This document shows, one piece after another, positions 1 to 5,876 of a stretch of 7,083 bases of DNA (position 1 is its first letter; each line of letters opens with the position of its first letter). Location: positions 1 to 7,083 of the forward strand of contig CANGSN010000153.1 in the NCBI GenBank assembly GCA_947455805.1, in the 5' to 3' direction. Origin of the DNA: Planctomycetota bacterium (GTDB lineage Bacteria > Planctomycetota > UBA1135 > UBA2386). Both the position numbers and the translations under genes were made by a program. Below the pieces are notes generated by a model that was not told the DNA's origin, did not search any database, and worked only from the letters and a program-made list of their open reading frames with translations.

Positions 1-1
1 C

Positions 2-1024
2 TACCACGCAGCGAAGTGGCTGCACGAACCGGTGGCGGCGGCCTGGCGGCTGCTGCCGTTCGCCGGCGGTGCTTTGCTGCTGGTGGTGCTGGCGGCGGCG
101 TTCGGTGGCATCGCCAGCACCGGCCGGGAGCAACGCCATCGCGGCGGCCTGCTGGTGACACTGCTGCAGCGCATCGCCGGCACCGGACCGCGGCGCGGCA
201 TCGCCGAGTTCGTCGCCGTGTCGATCTGGCGCAGCCCGGGCTACCGCGCGCGCGTGCTGCCGCTGCTCGGCGTGCCGGTCGGCACCGTGGCGCTGCTGGT
301 CGGCGAACCGCGCGACGATGCGTTCGTGCTGCTGTGCCTCGTGCTGCAGCTGCCAGCGATCTACCTGCCGTTCCTGATCGCATTCCTGCCGCGCGCCGAC
401 CAACCGGGCACCGGCTGGCTGTTCGCGCAGGCGCCGAAGCTGTCGCTGGCGACGATCCAGGACGCCACGTGGCGCGCGCTGGTGACGCACGTGCTGATGC
501 CGGTGCACGCACTGGCGCTGCTGATGCTGCTCGCGCTGACGTCGCATCGGCTCGACGCCCTGCCGGCGTCGTTGTTCGCGGCCAGCATCGCGGTGCTGGC
601 GGCGCGCAGCATGGTCTGCGTGCTGCGGCAGGTGCCGTTCAGCGCGAACAGCGAAGGCGATGCCAACGCCGACCTCGGCGCCGCCTTCGCCGCGGCGCTG
701 GTGCTCGGCGGCCTCGGCACCGGCTTCGCGATGGCGCTGCCGCCGATGGCGCGCTGGGCTGTGGCTGTGGCCACGGCGGCGTTCGCCGTGGCGAGCCTGC
801 GGCAGGTGCCGGCGCGGACGGCGGCGGACGGTGCCGAGGACGTGGAGCCAGAGGTGACGGCGGCGGTGACGAAGGGCAAGGCGACGATGGCCAGGAGCGC
901 GGCGCAGGCAGCGGCGCCCATGGAACCGACGGCGGCGCTGCGCCGCGAACTGCGTGCGGTGGCGGTGCTGTATGCCGCCACCTGCCTGCTGCCCTGGGGC
1001 ATCGGCGCCGCCTTCCAACCCTGA
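2..1024 (+). CDS. Polytopic membrane protein, 5'-truncated; possibly an ABC-2-like permease
   Basis: The reading frame is open to the left edge (340 codons visible, stop TGA at 1022-1024), so the true start is probably outside the window; a GTG at 32 is an internal alternative but has no ribosome-binding site. The visible part is very rich in Ala, Leu and Val. It has about eight hydrophobic stretches long enough to span the membrane, at residues 16-38, 84-101, 107-129, 158-179, 187-208, 224-245, 250-266 and 319-337 (numbered from the first codon). A charged Ala/Lys/Glu-rich loop at about 267-318 precedes the last one. A segment around 125-180, with a Trp-Leu-Phe-x-x-x-Pro pattern followed by a long loop and a Pro-containing helix, resembles from memory large bacterial proteins encoded beside ABC ATPases. 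That is only an inference: no catalytic motif is visible, and no partner ATPase lies in the window. The call as an integral membrane protein is firm; the function is unknown. Confidence 0.75.
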   Translation, partial: YHAAKWLHEPVAAAWRLLPFAGGALLLVVLAAAFGGIASTGREQRHRGGLLVTLLQRIAGTGPRRGIAEFVAVSIWRSPGYRARVLPLLGVPVGTVALLVGEPRDDAFVLLCLVLQLPAIYLPFLIAFLPRADQPGTGWLFAQAPKLSLATIQDATWRALVTHVLMPVHALALLMLLALTSHRLDALPASLFAASIAVLAARSMVCVLRQVPFSANSEGDANADLGAAFAAALVLGGLGTGFAMALPPMARWAVAVATAAFAVASLRQVPARTAADGAEDVEPEVTAAVTKGKATMARSAAQAAAPMEPTAALRRELRAVAVLYAATCLLPWGIGAAFQP

Positions 1025-1144
1025 TCCCTTGGCTGTTGGTGCGGCGCGGCGTCGGCGGGCGGCAATCGCAAGTCCTTTGTCGCCATGGCGAAGAGTCCTC
1101 AGTTCCGCGGCGACAACACGCCAGGGATCAGTCTTCGGCCCGCC

Positions 1145-1183
1145 ACCGGACCGGAAGCCGGCGGGTTGTCAGTCCGGTCCGGT
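1145..1183. repeat. GC-rich 11-bp inverted repeat (hairpin)
   Basis: ACCGGACCGGA at 1145-1155 is perfectly complementary to TCCGGTCCGGT at 1173-1183, leaving a 17-base loop. It lies 120 bases after the membrane-protein stop and 37 bases before the small gene at 1221. No T-run follows on the plus strand, so it is not a classical intrinsic terminator. It could be a 3'-end stabiliser or Rho-assisted terminator for the upstream gene, a structured leader for the small gene, or a protein-binding palindrome. The rest of 1025-1220 contains nothing else I can name. Confidence 0.6.
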
Positions 1184-1220
1184 CTCCTTACCGTTCCTCG
1201 GTTCTCGTCAAGGAGTGCTC

Positions 1221-1430
1221 ATGGACACGCAAGCCCAGCCGGTCCCGATGACGCCACCGAAGCCGTCGAATGCTTTGCCCGCAGGCAGCGTTCGCAATGC
1301 GGTGCGGCCGCAGCTCCCCGGGCCGATTCCGAACACGCGGTCGGCGACGAACGACAACCGGATCAGCGTCGACCCCATGCGGCCGACGGATCGCTACCGG
1401 CTGGTCGTTCCGTATGAACTGCGGGCGTGA
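1221..1430 (+). CDS. Small proline-rich hypothetical protein
   Basis: This 69-residue reading frame starts at ATG 1221 behind AAGGAG at 1210-1215, spaced 5 bases from the ATG. That is a textbook ribosome-binding site and the only convincing one in the window. Third codon positions are strongly G/C, as in the neighbouring genes. The product has no signal peptide and no membrane segment. Residues 1-45 are rich in Pro, Asn and Arg and look disordered; the end is more ordered, with an Arg-Tyr-Arg-Leu-Val-Val-Pro-Tyr stretch. I do not recognise a family. The frame stays open upstream to 954, overlapping the membrane gene in another frame, but the ribosome-binding site and the hairpin upstream favour 1221. 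It may be a real short protein or a chance frame in GC-rich DNA; the ribosome-binding site tips me towards real. Confidence 0.5.
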   Translation: MDTQAQPVPMTPPKPSNALPAGSVRNAVRPQLPGPIPNTRSATNDNRISVDPMRPTDRYRLVVPYELRA

Positions 1431-1551
1431 CCGCGCGGTGAGCGGCGATGCACGCGGGCCGCGGCCCTCGTCCCGGGCGTGGATCCCGATGCGAGAATGA
1501 CCGGTCCGGAGCCCTTCATGCGATCGCCGTCGCCGCCCGATCCGTCTGCGC

Positions 1552-1914
1552 ATGACCGAGACCACCAACCGCCGGCGCGCGGGTCGCGTTCGATTCGCCG
1601 CGATCGCCACGATGGAAACGAAGGGTATCTTGAATGCCAACGATCAGGCGCTCTGCGCCGTACGCAACGTGTCGCGCACGGGCATCGGCCTGGAAACGGG
1701 CCAACCACCGATTCCCGGCCAGACGGTCCTACTACGCTTGGCCCTCGACGCCGAAGTGCACGAGCTGAAGACGCGCGCGACTCGCGTGCAGCGACGGGGC
1801 AACTCGAACTTCTACGAGGTCGGCCTCGACTGGAATGTCTGCACGCAGTCGCAGCTGAATTTCCTGGACGAAGTGCTGGCGGTCATCGAAGAAGCGCCAC
1901 TGCCGACCGAGTGA
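1552..1914 (+). CDS. PilZ domain protein (predicted cyclic-di-GMP receptor)
   Basis: The 120-residue product is essentially one PilZ domain. The two cyclic-di-GMP-contacting motifs of the family are both present in order: RxxxR at residues 8-12 (Arg-Arg-Ala-Gly-Arg), and the D/N-x-S-x-x-G motif at 39-44 (Asn-Val-Ser-Arg-Thr-Gly). A beta-rich core follows, then a C-terminal helix at about 97-113 ending in an acidic tail. PilZ proteins bind the second messenger and alter motility, exopolysaccharide synthesis or transcription through partner proteins. With no attached effector domain, this one probably acts as a soluble adaptor; the partner cannot be told from the context. ATG 1552 has no Shine-Dalgarno sequence, but it places the RxxxR motif at the usual position near the N terminus. 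The gene converges with the pseudouridine synthase gene, 88 bases apart. Confidence 0.88.
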   Translation: MTETTNRRRAGRVRFAAIATMETKGILNANDQALCAVRNVSRTGIGLETGQPPIPGQTVLLRLALDAEVHELKTRATRVQRRGNSNFYEVGLDWNVCTQSQLNFLDEVLAVIEEAPLPTE

Positions 1915-2002
1915 AGGCGGCAGGTTGACGTCCGCAGGGTGACGCCGGCCGGATGACCCGAACGTGCCACGACGAGAATCCGGGTGGGCTTGGTCGGCGC
2001 TG

Positions 2003-3028
2003 TCACGCGCGGTCGTCGCAAAACAGCGCCGCCATGTCGCGCGGCAGCGGAGCGACCACGGTCATCTCCCGGTCGAGCATCGGGTGATGGAAGCGCAGGC
2101 TGTGCGAGTGCAGGGCGTGGCGGTCGAGGACCAGCTGTCGCCGGTCCTCGTCGCCGAGCGTGCCGTCGATCTGGCGCAGGAAGAGCGTCTCGTCGGCGCC
2201 GTAGAGCTTGTCGCCGACCAGCGGGCAGCCGAGCGACGCCATGTGCACTCGGATCTGGTGCGTGCGGCCGGTCTTCGGATGCAGTTCGACCAGCGAGTAG
2301 CGGGCGTTGCTGCGCAGCACGCGGTAGCTCGTGACGGCCGAGAGCCCATCGGCGTCCGGCGCGTCGGTGGTGGTCAGCTTGAGGCGCACCGTCGAGCGCT
2401 TGTCGGGCACGATCGTGCGATCGATCGTGCCCTCGTCCGGCGTCGGCCGCCCGTGCACGACCGCAAGGTAGCTCTTGCCGACGAGCCGATCTTCGAACTG
2501 CCGCGAGACCAGCTGGTGGAACTGTTCGTCGAGGCCGATGGCGACGACGCCGCTGGTCTCCATGTCGATGCGGTGGAGCAGGCGCGGCACGACGTCGCGC
2601 GACGGGTCGTCGGGGTTGCGGTAGCGCCGGTGCAGCGCATGCAGCAGCGTGCCCGACAGGTGGCGGCCCGACGGGTGCACGGCCATGCCCGGCGGCTTGT
2701 CGACGACGACCATCCACTGGTCCTCGTAGAGGACGGGGAACTCGACCCCGGCCCCGGGATCGGGCGTCGCCCGCGGGTTGGGCGGAACGTCGACGACGAT
2801 CGTGTCGCCGATGCGCACGCGCCGAGAGGCCGGCGACTGGCGACCGTTCAGCTGCACGAGACCGCCATCGATCAGGCGATGGATGCTCGCGCGCGAACGC
2901 CACGTCAGCACGGTCGTCAGCGCGAGGTCGAGGCGCTGGCCGTCGAGCCGGCCGTCGACCAGGATGCGGATCTGCTCGAGCGGCTTGCTGAGGTCGCGCG
3001 GCTTGTCGCCGGGGAACTTCGGCAGCAT
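2003..3028 (-). CDS. RluA/RluD-family 23S rRNA pseudouridine synthase
   Basis: The enzyme isomerises specific uridines of large-subunit rRNA to pseudouridine. The 341-residue product (from ATG 3028) has an N-terminal S4 RNA-binding domain at about residues 20-80, containing Arg-Leu-Asp and Val-Gln-Leu-Asn-Gly. The catalytic domain follows, with a Val-Asp-Lys-Pro-Pro-Gly-Met motif at 109-115. The family signature His-Arg-Ile-Asp-Met-Glu-Thr-Ser-Gly starts at 152, and Asp155 is the predicted catalytic aspartate. Leu-His-Pro-Lys-Thr-Gly-Arg-Thr-His-Gln-Ile-Arg lies at 249-260 and Asp-Lys-Leu-Tyr-Gly at 273-277. S4 plus catalytic domain at this length fits RluC/RluD; which paralogue, and so which uridines, cannot be decided here. 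An alternative GTG start at 3067 would add 13 residues; I prefer the ATG because the extension adds no domain, and neither start has a clear ribosome-binding site. It lies 81 bases downstream of rpsU on the same strand, probably cotranscribed. Confidence 0.92.
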   Translation of the reverse strand: MLPKFPGDKPRDLSKPLEQIRILVDGRLDGQRLDLALTTVLTWRSRASIHRLIDGGLVQLNGRQSPASRRVRIGDTIVVDVPPNPRATPDPGAGVEFPVLYEDQWMVVVDKPPGMAVHPSGRHLSGTLLHALHRRYRNPDDPSRDVVPRLLHRIDMETSGVVAIGLDEQFHQLVSRQFEDRLVGKSYLAVVHGRPTPDEGTIDRTIVPDKRSTVRLKLTTTDAPDADGLSAVTSYRVLRSNARYSLVELHPKTGRTHQIRVHMASLGCPLVGDKLYGADETLFLRQIDGTLGDEDRRQLVLDRHALHSHSLRFHHPMLDREMTVVAPLPRDMAALFCDDRA

Positions 3029-3109
3029 GCTCGGCCTAGTCGCGTCGAGGACGGCCACCGCACGCACGCACAGGCGATGCGAGCGCGCGACAACGCCTCG
3101 AACTGCAGA

Positions 3110-3436
3110 TCACGCGTCCGTCTTCTGGATCGTCGTGTCGGCGGTCAACGGATCGAAGTCCGGCGCGTCGTTGTTGCGACGATCGTTCGGCTTGCCCTTG
3201 CCCGTGCGACGCTTCTTGCTGTTCCGACCGACCGGGGCGCCGCCGCCACGCTTGCGTTCCGCCATCAGGATGTTGCGCAGACGCTCGCGCTCCTCACGAC
3301 GACGACGATCGCTGGTCTTCTCGTGGTAGGCGTGCTTCTTGGCGAGACGGAAGATGCCGGCGTAGTTGCACTGGCGCTTGAAGCGACGCAGTGCTGCTTC
3401 CAACGGCTCGTTCGGACGGACCTGGACTCGGATCAT
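3110..3436 (-). CDS. rpsU: 30S ribosomal protein S21 (bS21), C-terminally extended
   Basis: bS21 is a small-subunit protein near the 16S rRNA 3' end, important for initiation. The first ~55 residues match the family closely: an N-terminal Val-Arg-Pro-Asn-Glu-Pro-Leu-Glu-x-Ala-Leu-Arg-Arg-Phe-Lys-Arg, a Cys-x-x-Ala-Gly-Ile turn at 23-28, then a basic helix with Tyr-His-Glu-Lys at 37-40 and an Arg/Glu-rich run. The protein is 108 residues, against about 70 in Escherichia coli. The extra part is a Lys/Arg/Gly-rich stretch (about 60-88) ending in an acidic, Asp/Thr-rich tail (about 90-108). ATG 3436 puts the family's N terminus exactly at residue 1, so this start is secure although no Shine-Dalgarno precedes it; instead the leader contains CCTCCC. 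The pseudouridine synthase gene follows on the same strand, suggesting a ribosome-related operon. Confidence 0.95.
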   Translation of the reverse strand: MIRVQVRPNEPLEAALRRFKRQCNYAGIFRLAKKHAYHEKTSDRRRREERERLRNILMAERKRGGGAPVGRNSKKRRTGKGKPNDRRNNDAPDFDPLTADTTIQKTDA

Positions 3437-3442
3437 CGGAAA

Positions 3443-3449
3443 GGGAGGT
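3443..3449 (-). promoter_or_regulatory. Anti-Shine-Dalgarno-like sequence in the rpsU leader
   Basis: Read on the minus strand, the bases just before the rpsU ATG are ACCTCCCTTTCCG. This resembles the conserved 16S rRNA 3' tail (ACCTCCTTT) apart from one extra C, and is the opposite of a Shine-Dalgarno sequence. The match is seen directly. Any role, for example as a decoy bound by S21 or pairing with a purine-rich sequence elsewhere in the mRNA, is inference, and chance similarity is possible. Confidence 0.3.
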
Positions 3450-3550
3450 TCGGCTCGGAGCAGAACGGACTGAAGCTCGCAGCCAGCCGGCGCCGTTGGC
3501 GACGGAACGTGGGGTCGCGTATGGTGACGCCACGGACTGGACTGACGAAA

Positions 3551-3578
3551 GGGCGCGAAACCATAGCGACTCGCGCCC
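3551..3578. repeat. 8-bp inverted repeat in the divergent rpsU/recD2 region
   Basis: GGGCGCGA at 3551-3558 and TCGCGCCC at 3571-3578 are perfect inverted copies separated by 12 bases. They lie in the 172-base gap between divergently transcribed rpsU and recD2, overlapping the candidate rpsU -10 element. An operator, a hairpin in one of the leaders, or chance in GC-rich DNA are all possible. Confidence 0.4.
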
Positions 3579-3587
3579 CGAGGGCAA
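3560..3587 (-). promoter_or_regulatory. Candidate sigma-70-type promoter for rpsU
   Basis: On the minus strand TTGCCC (plus positions 3582-3587) is followed after 16 bases by TATGGT (3560-3565), four of six matches each to the -35 and -10 consensus. This would give an rpsU leader of roughly 115-120 bases. The score is modest, and this phylum's promoter consensus may differ. Confidence 0.25.
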
Positions 3588-3608
3588 TGCCGCCGTTCCG
3601 CTGCCTGC

Positions 3609-5861
3609 ATGACAACCTCCGGCTCCGAAACCCCGGTCACCGTGCAGGGCGTCATCGAGCGCTTCACGTTCCGCAACCCCGACACCGACTGGGCGGTCGT
3701 CAAGCTCGTCGACGAGGCGAACGGGCAGCCGCTGACGGTCGTCGGCAGCATGGCACAACTCAGGGAAGGGCAGCGCCTTAAGATCAATGGGATGCGCAGC
3801 GTCCACCCCCGCTTCGGGGTGCAGGTGAAGGCTGATGCGTTCGAGGCGATCGCCCCGAACACCGAGGACGGCATCGAGGCCTACCTGGCGTCCGGTCTGG
3901 TCCGTGGCATCGGCCCCGGCACCGCGCGCAAGATCGTGGCGGCGTTCGGCGTCGACACGCTGCGGGTCATCGAGGAGGAACCTACCCGCCTGCGGCAGGT
4001 GCGCGGGCTCGGCGAGCGCCGGGTCGAAGAGCTCGGTCAGGCGGTGCGGGCGCAGAAGGACCTGCAGAACGTGCTCGTGTTCCTGCGGTCGCACGGGCTC
4101 GGTCCAGCGCTGGCAGCGCGCATCGTGCGGCGCTACGGCGCGCGCGCGTCGGCGCTGATCCAGGCGAATCCGTTCCGGCTGGCCGACGATCGCATCGGCA
4201 TCGGCTTCCGCACCGCGGATCGCCTGGCCGGGCAGATGGGCATCGCGCCGACGGCCCCGGAGCGACTCGACGCCGCACTCGAGTTCGTGCTCGGCCAGGC
4301 GGCGAAGGAAGGGCACTGCTACCTGCCGGAGGCCGAACTGGTGCAGCGGACGGCCGAGTTGCTGTCGCTGGCGGAGGCCGAACTGTCGGTGCGGGTGCCG
4401 GAGCTCGCGCGCGCCGGCCGCGTCGCGCGGCAGATGCCGCCGGGCCCGGTGCTGCTGCACGACGACCCGCGGCCGATCGTCTATCCGATCGCGCTCGCGA
4501 TCGCCGAGGACGGTGTCGCGCGTTCGCTCGATCGCTTGCTGCAGTCGAAGCGGCGGCTGCCGGTCCGGGCGGACGCAGCCATCGAGTGGTTCGAGCAGAC
4601 GTCGGCGACGACGCTACCGGATGGCCAACGCGAAGCGCTGCGCAAGTGCCTCGGCGAACCAGTGACCGTCGTCACCGGCGGCCCAGGAGTCGGCAAGACG
4701 ACGATCGTGCGCGCCTTGGTGAAGATCCTCGAGCAAAAGCAGCTGCGGCCACTTCTCGCGGCGCCGACCGGGCGCGCGGCGAAGCGCATGGAGGAGGCGA
4801 CGGGGCGCCCTGCGTCGACGATCCATCGCCTGCTCGAGTTCACGCCTGGTGCGGGCCGCTTCGCGCGCAACGCCGAGACGCCGCTCGAGGGCGACGTGCT
4901 GGTCGTCGACGAGGCCTCGATGCTCGACATCCAGATCGCGCATGCGCTGCTGCAGGCGGTGCCAGACACGATGTCGCTGGTGCTGGTCGGCGACCGCAAC
5001 CAGCTGCCGTCGGTCGGCGCCGGCAACGTGCTCGACGATGTCGTGCAGAGCGGCCGCGTGCCGACGGTGGCGCTGACGCGGGTGTTCCGACAGCAGAGCG
5101 GTTCGCAGATCGTGCGCGTGGCGCACGACATGCTCGCCGGCGTCGCGCCGACCAAGGGCGGCGATGGGAGCGAAGGGAGCGACTTCTACTTCGTCGAGGC
5201 CCGCAACGGCGCGCACGCTCGCTTGCTGATCAGGGAGTTGGTGACGCAACGCATCCCGAAGCGCTTCGGCTTGGATCCGCAACGCGACATCCAGATCCTG
5301 TGCCCGATGTACCGGGGCGAGGTCGGCGCCGACGCGCTCAATCGCGACCTGCAGGACCTGCTGCACCCGGGGCAGATCGAGGTCGAGCGCAGCGGCAAAC
5401 GGTTCCGCGTGGGCGACAAGGTCATGCAGGTGCGCAACGACTACGACCGCGACGTTTGGAACGGCGACGTCGGGCGCATCACGCACATCGACACTGGCGC
5501 CGCGAAGGTGTTCTTGCGCTTCCTCGAGGCGGAGCAAGAGTACCGGTTCGAAGAACTGGACGATCTGGTGCCGGCCTACGCGATCTCGGTGCACCGCTCG
5601 CAGGGCAGCGAGTATCCGGCGGTGGTCGTGCCGGTGACGACGGACCACTTCCTGATGCTGCGGCGCAGCGTGGTCTACACCGCCATCACGCGCGGCAAGC
5701 GCCTGGTCGTGGTCGTTGGGTCCACGAAGGCGATGGAGATGGCCGTCGCCAACGCAGATGACGGCCAGAGATACTCCGGCTTGCGCGACCGGCTGCGCAG
5801 CTTGTTGCGCGGGGACGGGGTGGCACCAGGCTCGCTCCAGCAGCCGGAGCAGGGAGCATGA
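3609..5861 (+). CDS. recD2: RecD2-type ATP-dependent DNA helicase (SF1)
   Basis: The 750-residue product has the full RecD2 architecture, at about the family's usual length. An N-terminal OB-like domain (about residues 8-82) is followed by tandem helix-hairpin-helix DNA-binding units near 97-110, 128-142, 161-177 and 196-207, then the SF1 motor. Motor motifs are intact: Walker A Gly-Gly-Pro-Gly-Val-Gly-Lys-Thr-Thr at 357-365; Pro-Thr-Gly-Arg-Ala-Ala-Lys-Arg-Met shortly after; Walker B with Asp434-Glu435; Gly-Asp-Arg-Asn-Gln-Leu-Pro at 461-467; Leu-Thr-Arg-Val-Phe-Arg-Gln at 489-495; His-Arg-Ser-Gln-Gly at 662-666; and Tyr-Thr-Ala-Ile-Thr-Arg-Gly at 690-696. Characterised members are 5'-3' helicases acting in DNA repair and fork maintenance, generally without RecBC. 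The N-terminal extension and lone gene context favour RecD2 over the RecBCD subunit RecD. ATG 3609 lacks a Shine-Dalgarno, but it precedes the OB domain by the expected few residues. Confidence 0.95.
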   Translation: MTTSGSETPVTVQGVIERFTFRNPDTDWAVVKLVDEANGQPLTVVGSMAQLREGQRLKINGMRSVHPRFGVQVKADAFEAIAPNTEDGIEAYLASGLVRGIGPGTARKIVAAFGVDTLRVIEEEPTRLRQVRGLGERRVEELGQAVRAQKDLQNVLVFLRSHGLGPALAARIVRRYGARASALIQANPFRLADDRIGIGFRTADRLAGQMGIAPTAPERLDAALEFVLGQAAKEGHCYLPEAELVQRTAELLSLAEAELSVRVPELARAGRVARQMPPGPVLLHDDPRPIVYPIALAIAEDGVARSLDRLLQSKRRLPVRADAAIEWFEQTSATTLPDGQREALRKCLGEPVTVVTGGPGVGKTTIVRALVKILEQKQLRPLLAAPTGRAAKRMEEATGRPASTIHRLLEFTPGAGRFARNAETPLEGDVLVVDEASMLDIQIAHALLQAVPDTMSLVLVGDRNQLPSVGAGNVLDDVVQSGRVPTVALTRVFRQQSGSQIVRVAHDMLAGVAPTKGGDGSEGSDFYFVEARNGAHARLLIRELVTQRIPKRFGLDPQRDIQILCPMYRGEVGADALNRDLQDLLHPGQIEVERSGKRFRVGDKVMQVRNDYDRDVWNGDVGRITHIDTGAAKVFLRFLEAEQEYRFEELDDLVPAYAISVHRSQGSEYPAVVVPVTTDHFLMLRRSVVYTAITRGKRLVVVVGSTKAMEMAVANADDGQRYSGLRDRLRSLLRGDGVAPGSLQQPEQGA

Positions 5862-5876
5862 GCCGCAGAGTGCACG

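Noticed and set aside
1021..1131. 9-base inverted repeat CTGATCCCT / AGGGATCAG, about 90 bases apart
   Set aside because: Short, widely spaced and overlapping a stop codon; expected by chance at this scale.
1451..1481. GC-rich stem-loop after the small gene, considered as a terminator
   Set aside because: The stem is interrupted and no T-run follows; many such folds exist in this GC-rich DNA.
1915..2002. Bidirectional terminator expected between the convergent PilZ and pseudouridine synthase genes
   Set aside because: I found no stem with a T- or A-run in the gap.
1812..2903. Minus-strand open frame of about 363 codons overlapping the pseudouridine synthase in another frame
   Set aside because: The Arg/Ala/Pro-rich product is typical of a frame-shifted reading of a GC-rich gene; the overlapping frame carries the complete family motifs.
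3441..3448. AAGGGAGG on the plus strand as a Shine-Dalgarno for a plus-strand gene
   Set aside because: No start codon with a credible coding frame follows at the right distance; it is the complement of the rpsU leader sequence.
1964..3781. Very long plus-strand open frame (about 605 codons) opposite the pseudouridine synthase and rpsU genes
   Set aside because: It lies antisense to two confidently recognised genes, its product is compositionally odd (Arg/Ala/Val-rich) with no domain, and long antisense frames are expected in GC-rich DNA.
4614..5648. Minus-strand open frame of about 344 codons inside recD2
   Set aside because: Antisense shadow of the helicase motor, which has every motif intact; the product is Arg/His-rich without recognisable features.
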